Part shown: positions 39,029 through 51,644 of the stretch, one piece after another
Layout of the letters: every line of letters begins with the position of its first letter
Position numbering within the stretch: position 1 is the first letter of the stretch
Notes under the pieces: model-generated
Databases searched by the model: none
Seen by the model: only the letters and a program-made list of their open reading frames with translations
What the model was told of the DNA's origin: nothing
Assembly (NCBI RefSeq): GCF_034702125.1
Contig: NC_085868.1
Coordinates: 36,118,253 to 36,182,252, forward strand
Direction: 5' to 3'
Source of the DNA: Engraulis encrasicolus
Lineage: Eukaryota; Chordata; Actinopteri; Clupeiformes; Engraulidae
DNA length: 64,000 nt
Program-made: the position numbers and the translations under genes

Positions 39029-41060
39029 ACCATGGCATCGCCATTTGAACTTGTCCACTTGTCTGTATTAGTGACACCTTTGAAGAATACGGGAGCTTGG
39101 ATGATGTGCATTATATTAGGAGTTTGGATTTAGTGATGCATATTCAAATTTAATAATTAAATAATAAATAAATAATAATTGAAACAAAACCAGGTCTTTA
39201 AAAAAAACTGAAACAATTTCTAACTTCAAATAAGTGTAACATACACCTAATGTAATGTGAAAATTTGTTTCCAACTGAACAAATAGAGAGTCCAATTGCC
39301 TCCAACGAAACTCTTTTGACTATACCTCACATGACCTTTAAGCAGAGAAGAGGCGATCATCTGTTAGACTTTATTTGGCACTCGGCTGTCTTCGGACCAC
39401 ATAAACCCAGCCAACCACGGCTCACCATCTGATTTACATGAGCATTCTGCATTCCAGTATAAAAGCTGTTGCAATTTATCGGGGGGGAAAGGAAGCGCTT
39501 TTAATGATTTCCAACTTCCAACTTTAACAGGGGGGTATTTTTTTACAGACTGTGCTAATTTTGTCGTGTGCGGAGTGGTGTGGAGCTATAACAAGCTGGA
39601 TGTTGTGATCTGGATGACAGCCAAATGAGGAAGAAAAACAAAACAATTATAGGATGGGGGGTGGGGGGAAGAGGGAGGGATGGAGGAAGGAAGGAACTGA
39701 TGGAGACTGGATGGTTTGCTGGATCATCAGGGGATTACCAGCGTTTTGGTGACGTGGGTTGCTAGCAATTGGACCAACCTTGTTTTGGCCTCTTGATGGA
39801 AACATATGTTTCGTATCCTTGCTAAGGGGGTTTGGTAAAAAAGGAAGAAGTACAGAAAAAAAACAGCCCAATCCCAACCCAGCATTTCAATGTGTTTACA
39901 GACACATGGTTCCAATTTCTACATTGTCTTCCTGTTATATCTTGTTGACAGGCTGAAATTATCTACTGCCGTGTATGCTGTTACTAACTACTATAACATC
40001 AATCAATGATAGCCTAGGTCTTACTGTCTTTTTAAGCACATCACATGACAACTGAGTATAATAATGTCCTACATAAGTATTTTGATTGATTGATTTTTAT
40101 CAATACCTTTTATTTTTTTGGACGTGTATATATTGTTGATACTGGACATGACACTGATAAAATAAAATAAAAAATGAAGCATTTAAACAGTTTTCCAGAA
40201 GGAATTTGTTCGTCCTTTTTCCCCATTACTGAGCTGTGCCATACATGATAACTAACAGTCAACAATGAGATATCACATAAGACAAATGCATTGTACATAG
40301 ACTCCTCCATGAGGCTTTGCAGGGCATGCCTGAAGTGTATAGAAAGATACCAAGCCAGGGTGGGGGAGTTGCAGTGTACCACAGAATAATGGCTATGCCA
40401 CCTTCGGCTGGTTTTCACTCCGTGGTACCAAACACTTCAGTTTACACAAAGAATTATTACTTGCCCCTTTGACCTCTTTTTCTCCTCCAGTCTTTACACA
40501 ATATGATATTGCCGTGGTCCAAAAGGGAGTGGGCATGACTGCCAAGTAGGCCTAGAGATTGTTTATAGCCCTTCACTCAGATTCATAAGCACATGGAACA
40601 AAATGTAAGTCATGCATGATAGCAATGGAATGAGGAAAAAATCTGTATGGTCTCTGCTGTATGTAACAGGCAGCACGTCATTTCTGAAATATTATGCTGT
40701 CTGATAAAATAAATATAATTGTTGAAGTATTAAATTGGAAAAGTGGACAGGTGGAATTCCAGCAGGCTGAGGGTGTGCAAGGGAAATGTAAACTTTGGGC
40801 TGTGAGCACAGTATGGACGGAGTAATGCAGACCCTGGGGTTGCTTTTAATTTCGATGCAAAGTGTGGGCTTCACTTATGGACACTTTAACAAAGTAAAAT
40901 GATAGATTGCCAAGAATCTTTGATGGAATACCTGGCTACATGGGCTTCCTGGGCTATGCACAAGCAGGTAACATGGCCCCCGTTTCAAAATCAGAAAGTT
41001 AGGGATAGATTCAGAGAGGGAGGAATAGAGAGAGAGAGGGTAATTCAGAATGGGAAAGCA
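39029..41060. other. intergenic, nothing recognised
   Basis: AT-rich non-coding sequence; no gene, RNA or clear element seen. Confidence 0.4.
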
Positions 41061-41073
41061 GAGGTAATGCCTC

Positions 41074-41076
<3 letters not shown>

Positions 41077-41152
<76 letters not shown>

Positions 41153-41196
41153 GTGTGTGTGTGTCTGTGTGTCTCTGTGTCTGTGTGTGTGTGTCT

Positions 41197-41253
<57 letters not shown>

Positions 41254-41436
41254 CGTGTGTGTCTGTCTGTGTGTGTGTCTGTCTGTGTGTGTCTCTGTGT
41301 GTGTGTGTCTGTGTCTGTGTGTGTGTGTGTGTGTGTGTGTCTGTCTGTGTGTGTGTGTGTGTGTGCGCGTCTGCGTGTGTGTATGTGTGTGTGTGTGTGA
41401 GCGTGTGTATGTGTGTGTGTGAGAGAGAGAGAGAGA

Positions 41437-41517
<81 letters not shown>
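41077..41517. repeat. (GT)n compound then (GA)n microsatellite
   Basis: GT with CT-containing interruptions to 41420, then a GA run to 41515. Confidence 0.95.
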
Positions 41518-41521
<4 letters not shown>

Positions 41522-42117
41522 GAAGAGCCCTGGGGCCCCCTACAAAAAAAAATCTACCGTATATTCATCCATTTTGTTTCCTTATTTGTATCATTTACAT
41601 TCATTTGTCAACTGCTGTTATATTATTGCCCACTAGGTGGCAATATAAAATAAATAAATAACCTACTGTATACATGCAGGCCTAGTAATTATGATGACAG
41701 CACAGAAATGGGTTCAAATAAAAGTGAATCCTGTTGATATAGCCTTATAGTGTAAATTGTCCCTATTTTTGCCCTCACCAGCACACAATGGAACAAACAG
41801 ATTAGTCAAGCATACCATGTGAAAGGAAATGTACAGGACCATGGCAAATATAGGCCAGCACATTTTAAACACTGCACGATTCAGTCAGAGATCAGTGTCT
41901 CATTGAAATAAAGACTAAAATAAAGAAAATACAGTGGCCTATTTCATTCTTCATATTAATATTAATTCATTAATAGGCTCAGGCCTACTATGTGCCCAAA
42001 TGTATGTGCGCTGCTCATCACAGAAATGCAGAATGCAATGAATGAATGCAGCTCCGCCTCTATTGACATTCTTTGGTATACTCCCCTTGATCTCTGGTGC
42101 TGAAGTTCCTGGAAGGG

Positions 42118-42368
42118 TTCCCAAACTGCTAGGACCTCTTTTTGGACCTAAGAATATTTGTGCACCCCCTCACCTTCCATATCCCAAATATGTGGAAAAT
42201 AACAAGGGAGGTAAACGCATGCATCTTAATACATAATATAGAACTGAATACAACAACTAACAATTTATGGAATCGCTTTTGCATATTTTTTTTCACATAT
42301 TTTTAAGGCCCTCATGCCGTACCACTGCAACCCCCCTACTCTAGGGCTACCAGCCCCCAGTTTGGGAA
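42118..42368. mobile_element. MITE scrap with 'cccaaact'/'agtttggga' ends
   Basis: Relative of 3666-3990; the inside has 'tgcaccccctcac'. Confidence 0.5.
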
Positions 42369-42514
42369 TTACTTTTCTAATAAATGTTTTGTTTAAGTTT
42401 TGCTTCAGAGTATAACCTTGTGTGCCAAAAAGGATGTAGTGTTGTATGGATATAAAAACGAAACTTAAATTTAACTTCTGTTTTTAAGAAGGAAAGTACC
42501 TTTGCCATTTGGAA

Positions 42515-42600
42515 ACTGATGAAGCATTCAGTAGTTTCAGTAGTTTCAGGTAGTGAAACTAGTCGATGGTTTTGTATTTGCATAGTCAGGGTTGGGTCCT
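42515..42600 (-). promoter_or_regulatory. octamer element 3' of IgL C1 (E1)
   Basis: Perfect octamer ATTTGCAT at 42576-42583, 476 bp beyond the C1 stop. It is flanked by 'tttcaggtagtgaaact', which also occurs beside the octamers of the other C copies. Octamer (Oct-1/2) sites are core parts of immunoglobulin promoters and enhancers, so its repeated 3' position suggests an enhancer. Confidence 0.6.
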
Positions 42601-43058
42601 TTCAACCCGATCTTCATCTGCCTTACAGGGTGTCAATGGAAAGTTTTGCATACAGACTGTTCTAGATTGGAATTCTAAAGCACAGTTTTTTAAATTAAAT
42701 AAGTAATGCTATTTTGACTCTGGAAACCCTGAATAATGTAAATAGCCTACTAAAAATACACGTTTGAAAAAGCATGTTTCATAAAAGCATTTCAGTGCAG
42801 TAAAATGATATTCGGGCAAAGACAGGCAGTTTATTTCACAGTGGTATTTATTGTGGAGAATCCAATAAATGCTTCCGATCTAACAACAACATTTGTATTG
42901 GAATTACCTTTTGAAATATGCATCAGAAGCAGTTGTATCATTGGATATGTGAGACTAAGTGTGGTGCGGCGTGTTGTTGGTGTATGAATGGAGCTGGAAG
43001 TGAAGCTGTAAGCTGGACAACAGAGCAGAGCAGAGCATATCAGAGCAGAGGCTGAAGG

Positions 43059-43372
43059 CTACTGGGAGCAGTCAGCTCTGCTCAGGGCTTTGCTGGCGGC
43101 TCTCTGGGATCCCTGGGCGGCCTCACACACCACTGAGGTGGCTCCTCTCCACTCAGCATCAGTGAGGGTCAGGCTGCTGCTCCAGCTGTACACACCGTCC
43201 TTCATGAGCCCAGCACTGGCCACTCCACTCCTACTGCTGCCATCCACCTTCCAGCTCAGGCTCCAGTCTGAGGGGAAGCCCTTGTCAGCCAGGCACAGCA
43301 GTGTGGCAGAGCCCCCACTGGACAGCTCCTCTCTGGAGGGAGGCAGCACCGTCACACTGGGCTGCCTGGTGA
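43059..43372 (-). CDS. immunoglobulin light chain constant exon C1 (kappa-type)
   Basis: Acceptor 'tgctttgctgcag', then [20 protein letters not shown] and [20 protein letters not shown]. The second Cys is in TSVVCEAAQGSQ, and the C-terminus is [11 protein letters not shown] with the terminal Cys that pairs with the heavy chain. The first intradomain Cys (LLC), the Trp (SLSW) and the second Cys (VVC) are all in place. The stop is TAG at 43061-43059, and AATAAA signals follow on the minus strand at 42852 and 42835. J1 splices to it in phase. Intact and probably functional. Confidence 0.93.
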
Positions 43373-43977
43373 CTGCAGCAAAGCAGGGCATGGCAGGGGT
43401 TAAACACATCATCTTATGGACTCATTCATACACAGACAATAACGATTGAGACAGAAGAATAAAGTGTATCATAATTTTTCTTAATAACTGGACAGTATAA
43501 ACGTTTACTAGCAAATGGTGAGGTGTTTTACTTCAGTTGAATAGTAGAGAGCTAAAGAAAACAATTCACAATGTAATCCTGTGTCCTTTGTGGAATGCAT
43601 AACATTGTGTTGCTACTAAGAGCAGATGAACTTACAATTAAACTTGAGTTACTAAAACTGAACTACATTTAAAACTGAATTAATTACAGACAGAAGCAAC
43701 CAACATTCTTGTTACCGGTCTGTCACAATAGCAATAAGACAGACTATAGTTTTTTTTTTTTCAAGATATAATAACCAGATAGTTTATGTAGATTATGTAA
43801 CATGCTGGAATCTACACAAAATCTCAAGGAAGTCTAAGCTCATGCCAACACACACAGATGCGAACGTTTTTTTTTTAAACCAACATTTAGCTGAGATCAT
43901 TATTACACTACATTAGTATTTAGCAGACGCCTTTGTTCAAAGCGACTTACAAGGAGCAACTTAAACAAGAACAGGGT

Positions 43978-44220
43978 AAGGCACAGTGTACAGTTGCAGC
44001 ACTGATAACATTGTCCTACAAAGAGTAAAGAGGACAATGCATTGAAAAGTAGCAAAAGTGAACAAAGACCTCAAGGTGCAGTGTACAGTTGCAACACTGA
44101 CAACACAATAGAAGCAACATTAAATAATAGGAAGGTAACAAGGCAAATTGGATAATAAGCAAGACATCTAGGCGCAGTGTACAGTTGCAACACTGGCAAC
44201 AATGTCCAACACAATGATAA
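43978..44220. repeat. three tandem copies of a unit of about 95 bp in the J1-C1 intron
   Basis: Each copy contains 'gcagtgtacagttgca(a/g)cactg' followed by a run with 'acaa'. They start near 43980, 44075 and 44167. A SINE-like 'aagcgacttacaaggagcaa' piece lies just to the left (about 43905-43975). Confidence 0.7.
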
Positions 44221-44777
44221 AGCAAAATAAGTAAAGGATTTAAAAAGGATGTTAAAAGCAAATTAGGTACATAAAGATGTTAATAGCAGTGGCTATTAGA
44301 GACTAAGGAAAGAGACTAAAAATGAAAGGCTACAAGGTGAGTTAGTTATGTTGGAGTGCAGATCAATTAAACCATTTAACAAAGTAACAGTATGTGGTAC
44401 TAATGCAAGCACACACAACAAAATAGAGATGCATATTAAGTGTGATGCTACTCCGAAGACTGCAGCCACTGAAATACCACCGGCAGCACAGCTGCACCCA
44501 CACAAAACTCACACCAACTGATTCAGTTTATAAATACTCTGCTACAAATTGAATAGCATAATGCCAATGACTCATACCAATATTTCCCCCTTAGAACAGA
44601 TCAGTTAATGACAATAGCTCTTGAGAGAATAAATCTCCTTATTTGGGGCTATTCGTGAGAAATAAAGTAACACGAATATAAAGAAAGAATGAACTTGGAA
44701 ATGAAATAGTGAAATGGAACAACACATACAAGCGCGAATAATGTTCCTGTTGTAAAAGTATATAAAAAGTTACTTAC

Positions 44778-44815
44778 TGCCAACATTCAGTCTGGTGCCG
44801 CTACCAAACGGGTAC
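44778..44815 (-). CDS. immunoglobulin light chain J segment J1
   Basis: On the minus strand: YPFGSGTRLNVG, with the FGxGT J motif, then donor 'ggca|gtaagt'. One base is left over, which joins C1. The adjoining recombination signal has a 23-bp spacer. Confidence 0.93.
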
Positions 44816-44854
44816 CACAGTGATACAAGCTCATTGAGAGGCTGTACAAAAACC
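44816..44854 (-). other. 23-RSS of J1
   Basis: Heptamer CACTGTG (44822-44816), spacer of exactly 23 bp, nonamer GGTTTTTGT (44854-44846), all on the minus strand. A 23-bp spacer at J with a 12-bp spacer at V is the kappa arrangement. Confidence 0.95.
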
Positions 44855-45431
44855 TCCTCACACTTGAGTGATCACTGGTGAGAGGCAGCTTGTAATCCAC
44901 TGATATTGAATGGAGATGCTAGGGGAAGTATGTATATTTATATGGTCTTTATCAATGTTTACAGCAAAAACACAGACATTTTTATTCATATATTCATTAC
45001 TCTGACTAGTCCACTGAAAGCAATGTTTGTACAAGTATTATTTACCTTAATGTTGTCAATATTGCTGCAAGGGAGACTGCCTGTCTGTCTCTCTCTGTCT
45101 CTGTTGTTTCTGATCTCATTTAAACTCTTAAACTTCTACAAATAATTAAATAAGTCACACGTCACATGGATGAAGACCAACACATTTTTTGAACAATATT
45201 ACTCCCTTTAATGCAAACATTAACTCATAACACTGTCATGCTGTGATTTCTCAGACCTCTAATGCACTTTGCAAGCGTTCGCAACAATTTCTTTTACTGA
45301 ATTGAACTGATCATATATAGACAAAACGTAACAAAATACCCCTGTTCTTCTACAGAGTATGCAATCCAAGTGAATCAGAAAGTTGTAGAGTGCCACTGTG
45401 GTGTTGATCAGTGTGTGAGTGCATGAAGGTG

Positions 45432-45439
45432 ATTTACAT
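45432..45439 (+). promoter_or_regulatory. V1 promoter octamer variant ATTTACAT
   Basis: One mismatch from ATTTGCAT, 97 bp before the V1 leader ATG. The same sequence lies in the same relative place upstream of V2. A TATA-like 'cataaatg' follows at about 45477. Confidence 0.65.
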
Positions 45440-45535
45440 GGAGAGCTGTGTGCATCTGCAGCGCATGTTGGGTTCCCATAAATGCTCTTGGCACAGCTGA
45501 AGGCTCCAACTGAGACAGCAGCACCTACAGCAGCA

Positions 45536-46052
45536 ATGATGTTGATCCCACTCTTCCTCAGCTCTCTCCTCTTCCTCATTCAAGGTATTTATAAGGATTT
45601 ATGCTGCAAAGAAACACTTGAGAACATTCTGTTACATGTTCATTTATACTTTACCTTGTGGTTCTTCTTTAGATATGTATGTATGCCGTTTCCAATGTAA
45701 ACTTTTTTCGTTACTTCAACAGATTCCAAGGGGCAGGTGAGCATTAGTCAAACTCCAGTGATGTCCACCAGTCCAGGAGGCACAGTCACAATCACCTGCA
45801 GACGCAGTGGAAGCATTTACTATGACTGTGGTCCACCAGCATGTATCTCCTGGTACCATCAGAAGCCTGGGGAGAAACCCAAACTCCTCATCTCCACAGT
45901 GAAGAGCCTCCAGTCTGGTATTCCTGCTAGATTCAGTGGCAGTGGATCTGGGAATGACTACAGTTTGACCATCAGTGGAGTCCCGAGTGAAGATGCTGGA
46001 GATTATCACTGCATGAGTTTCCATTATCTCAGTAGCAGTACTTTTGAGTTCA
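45536..46052 (+). CDS. immunoglobulin light chain V segment V1 (leader + V exon)
   Basis: Leader exon 45536-45584 ([16 protein letters not shown]), intron of 138 bp, V exon 45723-46052. The V region reads [62 protein letters not shown] and EDAGDYHC. The canonical Cys, Trp and Cys are present, and the frame is open to the recombination signal. An in-frame upstream ATG at 45482 would give a longer leader. It is transcribed opposite to J1 and C1, so joining requires inversion of about 1.2 kb. Confidence 0.93.
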
Positions 46053-46080
46053 CACAGTGACACAGAGCCGTACAAAAACC
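46053..46080 (+). other. 12-RSS of V1
   Basis: Heptamer CACAGTG 46053-46059, spacer of 12 bp, nonamer ACAAAAACC 46072-46080. Confidence 0.95.
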
Positions 46081-46960
46081 TCCGTCAGCCAGGCGATGCG
46101 CTGGCATGATGTCAACAGCTGAGGCAGACTGCAGGTGTTGAGGAGGCATTGGTATCAGCAGCACTACACTATAACTACATGTACTCTACATCTGAAACAT
46201 CTCATATATCCTGATGGCATTACCACAGGAGCTCATGAGACATTAGAGGCAGATCCCAGGACAGGAGAGCATCTCTTTTCAGCTCAGAAGTATCAAATCC
46301 AAACTGGGTCCACTTTTCAGATGACGAGGAATTTGATTATAACAACAGCAGAATCCCAAAGTGCCTATTTTTTTGTGTACACTAGGCTCTGAATTTAAAA
46401 TCTATTTTGAATATTATAACTAATTTCCTCCATATCTGCAACATATTGGCTACAGTAGCCTATATCCTGACCGTTTCTTCAGCCCTTTGAAATTGGAGTA
46501 ATGTTTTCAAGATAATGCAGCACTGAATGGTTTTCTAATGTGCATTATGGCACGTCATGTCTGTAGGCCCTATATGCTTTCCTAATGGGGTTCGGGACAC
46601 CTAGGTTGCAGAGGTGTTGGGTGATCGCAGAACTTTTCATAAAAACAGGAAAAACACAGGTAAATACTTAAGTTCATGTGTTTAACTTTTTTGGCCTTTG
46701 TACTTATTTGGGACTAACACAGTACTCACGCTATCACATTTTCACCTCTAGATGGCGCCAAATATAGGCCTACTTATAATTGTATGAATCTCATCTTATG
46801 TGCGAGTATGGATGGCCAAGTGCTCAACTTTTGTTTATCAAAAGATAAAAAAAGATTGTTAATTCCCTAACAATCATTATATATACTAAAGGGAATAAAT
46901 CATTATCGCATGAGCACACTGAAACTTTCCATATAACCCTGGTAGCTAGAGGGCTTTAGA
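46081..46960. other. inter-cluster sequence, nothing recognised
   Basis: No further V, J or C piece seen. Confidence 0.45.
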
Positions 46961-46964
46961 CACA

Positions 46965-47512
<548 letters not shown>

Positions 47513-47547
47513 AGTGTTGGTTCACTCATTCAGGAGGGAGGTTATTG

Positions 47548-47648
47548 TTACTCTACTTTACTCTACTCTATTCTACTCTACTCTACTCTACTCTACTCTA
47601 CTCTACTCTACTCTACTCTACTCTACTCTACTCTACTCTACTCTACTC
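47548..47648. repeat. (CTCTA)n pentanucleotide repeat
   Basis: About 20 copies of 'ctact'. Confidence 0.95.
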
Positions 47649-48044
47649 CTGCTCCTTCTGCTGTTTGGGACTCTGTTTACTGTCACGCATATCAGTGAAT
47701 TTAACTGTCATGCAAACATTTTTATTTGCAAGGCAAGTTCAGACAGACTGGGGGAGACGGAGAGCACTGTGTGAGGTTGTAACTATGAACCACACCAGTG
47801 CTGAACTGTATGTCTGACATGCAGCAACATTGGGATTTATGGAAGAGTTTGAGGAAAGGAGGAAGCTGAGTAGTCATGGTTGACATCGATGTTGTACATT
47901 TTGTAAGTTCTGTTCTGTGCACGTAAAAGCACACTTTTGGCAGGTGGTTCATTTAGGGCTCTCTCTCTTACACACATGCAGTGCATGCTGCCCTCTGCTG
48001 GGGGCTGTAGACTCTACACAAAACTTAGAGAAGCAGTTCATTTC

Positions 48045-48190
<146 letters not shown>

Positions 48191-48497
48191 TGTGCGTGAG
48201 CGAGTGCATGTGTCTGTGTCCGTGTGCGCGTGCGTGTGCGTGTACGTGTACGCCTGTCTGTCAGTCTATTTATCATTAATCACTGTTTGTTTACAGTATA
48301 CTTTGATTGGGACTTTGACCATATCACTGTAAGGGAGGAGCTGTTCTCTCCAGCCCCGGTGCTGAAATACTTCTTCGAAGTCATGGCTTAAAGTATTTCT
48401 GTAAAATCTAACCATGTGCAAAATGTTAAAAGTAAGCAAATACAAAACTTTCAGTCAACTCATCTTTTCTAACAGGAAAGTAACCTGGAAAATAACG

Positions 48498-48612
48498 AAT
48501 CATTCAGTGTGAAGGTTTCAACAGTTTCAGGTAGTGAAACTGGGAGATGGTGTCTGTTTTATTTGCATGGTCAAGGCTGAGTTCACATTCAACCAGATGT
48601 TCACTCTGCAGT
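48498..48612 (-). promoter_or_regulatory. octamer element 3' of IgL C2 (E2)
   Basis: ATTTGCAT at 48561-48568, 542 bp beyond the C2 stop. Carries 'tttcaggtagtgaaact' and 'gttcacattcaaccagatgt', both shared with the element behind C3. Confidence 0.6.
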
Positions 48613-49109
48613 CTTCACTCTAACGGTGCCCGTTTTGCAGGCTCCTCAAGATTAACTTCACTGGTTATTTCATATCAATAATCAATCTTACTTTAAATGA
48701 GAGAAGCACAATTGAAAAAGCATGGAAAAATGCAGCAAATAATTTCTAAACCTCTGAATGATACTCAGACACACAGATATAGGCCATTCATTTCACTGTT
48801 TATTTTTCAGGAGTCAAAGAAATTCTTCCAAAAACACAACTATTGCATTGCCATTAACAGCTGATGCATGCACCAGAGCTCAGCAGAAGTGAGATGGTGA
48901 AAGATGGTGAGACTTCACAGTCTAAATGCAGTGCTAATTCAACATTTGAGAATACTTTGGACAAAATACAATCTGAATCTGAATTAACACTGACATTTTC
49001 AGTAAATGTGTTGTGGTGTGTTGATGGTGTATGTATGAAGCTGGAAGAGAAGCTGTAAGCTGTAAGCTGTAGGAGTCAGCAGAGAGCAGAGCAGATCAGA
49101 GTCTGGAGG

Positions 49110-49423
49110 CTACTGGGAGCAGTCAGCTCTGCTCAGGGCTTTGCTGACGGCTCTCTGGGATCCCTGGGTGGCCTCACACACCACTGAGGTGGCTCCTCTC
49201 CACTCAGCATCAGTGAGGGTCAGGCTGCTGCTCCAGCTGTACACACCGTCCTTCATGAGCCCAGCACTGGCCACTCCACTCCTACTGCTGCCATCCACCT
49301 TCCAGCTCAGGCTCCAGTCTGAGGGGAAGCCCTTGTCAGCCAGGCACAGCAGTGTGGCAGAGCCCCCACTGGACAGCTCCTCTCTGGAGGGAGGCAGCAC
49401 CGTCACACTGGGCTGCCTGGTGG
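49110..49423 (-). CDS. immunoglobulin light chain constant exon C2, lacking its splice acceptor
   Basis: The domain ([18 protein letters not shown] to [11 protein letters not shown]) is complete and nearly identical to C1, with stop TAG at 49112-49110 and a minus-strand AATAAA at 48804. Immediately upstream of its first codon the sequence switches to an inverted piece of another C exon, so the pyrimidine tract and 'gctgcag' acceptor of C1 and C3 are gone. No J lies before it. Probably not expressed from this position. Confidence 0.85.
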
Positions 49424-49531
49424 CTCACTGATGCTGAGTGGAGAGGAGCCACCTCAGTGGTGTGTGAGGCCAGCCAGGGATCCCAGAGAGCCGTCAGCAA
49501 AGCCCTGTGCAGAGCTGACTGCTCCCAGTAA
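49424..49531 (+). pseudogene. inverted C fragment C2b, head-to-head with C2
   Basis: Encodes [35 protein letters not shown] and a TAA stop: the last third of a C domain, with Ser changed to Cys in KALCR. It is joined directly to the 5' edge of C2 and makes a palindrome with 49110-49217. Confidence 0.85.
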
Positions 49532-49971
49532 CCTCCAGTCTCCAGCTTACAGCTTCTCTTCCAGCGCCATTTACACGCCAACAACATGCAGCTCCATTTA
49601 GTCTCACATCTCACTCACCTGCTTCAAATGAGTTCTGATGCACATAACAGTTGTTAATGCTAACGCAAAACTTGGGCATTAATTGGACAGTTTGTTTTTG
49701 GTGTATTTAAAAAAAATGAAAAATGATGAAATATAAATGGCCGATCTCTGTGTGCCTGAATATTATTTTAGAGACATTCAATTATTTATAAATGTCATTA
49801 TCATTATATAATTATTTTCTCGTTATGTTACATTATTTACATTGCCCATCTTCTTACAGTCAAAAAAATAATTAATTATAGGCTGTATGGTGTAAATCTT
49901 GAACAGTCTGCAAAACTTTCCCTTCACTTCCCATCAGGCATATAAACATCTGTGGTTAAAAATAGCCAGCC

Positions 49972-50573
49972 TGATCTCCAAAAATTCTGTGCTCCTGGAC
50001 ACGGATGTTAAGGACACAAAATCCGTGTCCAGGAGCACGGATTTTACCAAATTTCCGTGCTCCTGGACACGGAATTGTTTTCCGAGCTCCTGGACACGGA
50101 ATTGTTTTCCGTGTGCCCATCACGGAAAACAATTCCGTGATGGGCACACGGAAGTGCTTTCTATAGGCTATTACCACAGTGCTGTGTTAACTATCGTTAG
50201 AAAATACATACCAAATGCTAATCTTAAACAAAATAATGCTATAGCAATCCCTAACCTTAACCTGTCATTAAAGACATATTTTTGAGAAATACCTTTTCCA
50301 GTTGGTTGCTAGGCTATCAAACTCATATAATGAATGAAAGAAAACTAGCTGTGCCCAAACCAAAACAATCCCTAACCTTAACCAGTCAGTAAGAAATGTT
50401 CCACAATACTGTGGAAATAGCCTATAGAAAGCACTTCAAACAATTCCGTGTCCAGGAGCACGGAAAACAATTCCGTGTCCAGGAGCACGGAATTTTGGCA
50501 AAATCCGTGCTCCTGGACACAGATTTTGTGTCCTTAACATCCGTGTCCAGGGGCACGGAATTTTTGGAGATCA
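49972..50573. mobile_element. fold-back MITE with 'ccgtgtccaggagcacgg' repeats
   Basis: Ends 'tgatctccaaaaattctgtg' and 'cacggaatttttggagatca'. The arms are multiple 19-bp partly palindromic units 'cgtgctcctggacacgga'. No ORF. It splits the C2b 3' flank from its octamer element. Confidence 0.75.
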
Positions 50574-50584
50574 TGTTGCAAAAG

Positions 50585-50660
50585 CTCTCAACCCCAACTA
50601 TGCAAATATAAGACATCACCATCTAGTTTCACTACCTGAAAGTGTTGAAACCCTCTCTGC
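50585..50660 (+). promoter_or_regulatory. octamer element 3' of the C2b fragment (E3)
   Basis: ATGCAAAT at 50600-50607 (octamer on the minus strand), then 'agtttcactacctgaaa'. Same orientation relative to C as E1, E2 and E4. It is 1069 bp from the C2b stop, or about 467 bp without the MITE. Confidence 0.6.
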
Positions 50661-51090
50661 AGAGGGTCCTTTTCCAAGACCAGAGTTGCATGAAAGTTTA
50701 GTTTTATATTTATTTACATTTTGCTTAAACTTCAAAACTAGAAATCACTGCCATCAAGTCCTTCAAAAAGCACTTCAGCACCAGTTTAGGAGAGGACAGC
50801 TCCCCTTCAGTCATGCTTGGCTTGGACTGTTTTGTTAATTTAGCTTAATCGTCACATTTCTTTTTCCATGTCCAAGAGTATGTCACTACAAATACCTCAC
50901 CATATCTGCTGATTGTCCAGCATAATGTGATAGATGGGCAAAGCTAGACACCTTATGGTTAGTCATGCAATGGTAGTGAAGTTCCAGTGCACATCAAAAC
51001 TGCTTTCAGGTGAAACATGCACCTAAGTTAATATGACATTTCTATGTCCGTAGTGATGGGTACAATGTAACATAGCACTGTAACACAACT

Positions 51091-51405
51091 GAATGAATGA
51101 ATGAATGAATAAATAAATAAATAAATAAATAAATAAATACATACATACATACATACATACATACATACATACATACATACATACATACATACATACATGC
51201 ATGCATGCATGCATGCATGCATACATACATACATACATACATACATACATACATACATACATACATACATACATACATACATACATACATACATACATAA
51301 ATACATACATACATACATACATACATACATACATACATACATACATACATACATACATACATACATACATACATACATACATACATACATACATACATAC
51401 ATACA

Positions 51406-51456
<51 letters not shown>

Positions 51457-51492
51457 ATGAAAAAATAAATAAATGAATGAATAAATAAATAC
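51091..51492. repeat. (AAAT)n/(ACAT)n tetranucleotide array, about 400 bp
   Basis: ATAC repeats with a GCAT block at 51197-51221, bordered by AAAT repeats. Confidence 0.95.
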
Positions 51493-51616
51493 ATAAATAT
51501 CTGTATATAATACAATATTTACTTCTGTTAGTTTGATGTTGTATAGTGTTTAACTTCCCCTCCCCCACCACTTGTACTGTTTTCAAGCTGTAATCTGCTC
51601 TGACTGCATCTGGGGA

Positions 51617-51644
51617 GGTTTTTGTACGGCTCTGTATCACTGTG
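51617..51644 (-). other. 12-RSS of V2
   Basis: Heptamer CACAGTG (51644-51638), 12-bp spacer, nonamer ACAAAAACC (51625-51617), on the minus strand. Matches the V1 signal except within the spacer. Confidence 0.95.

Noticed and set aside
51091..51492. Regular array that might look like a CRISPR
   Set aside because: It is a tetranucleotide microsatellite without spacers, in a vertebrate genome.
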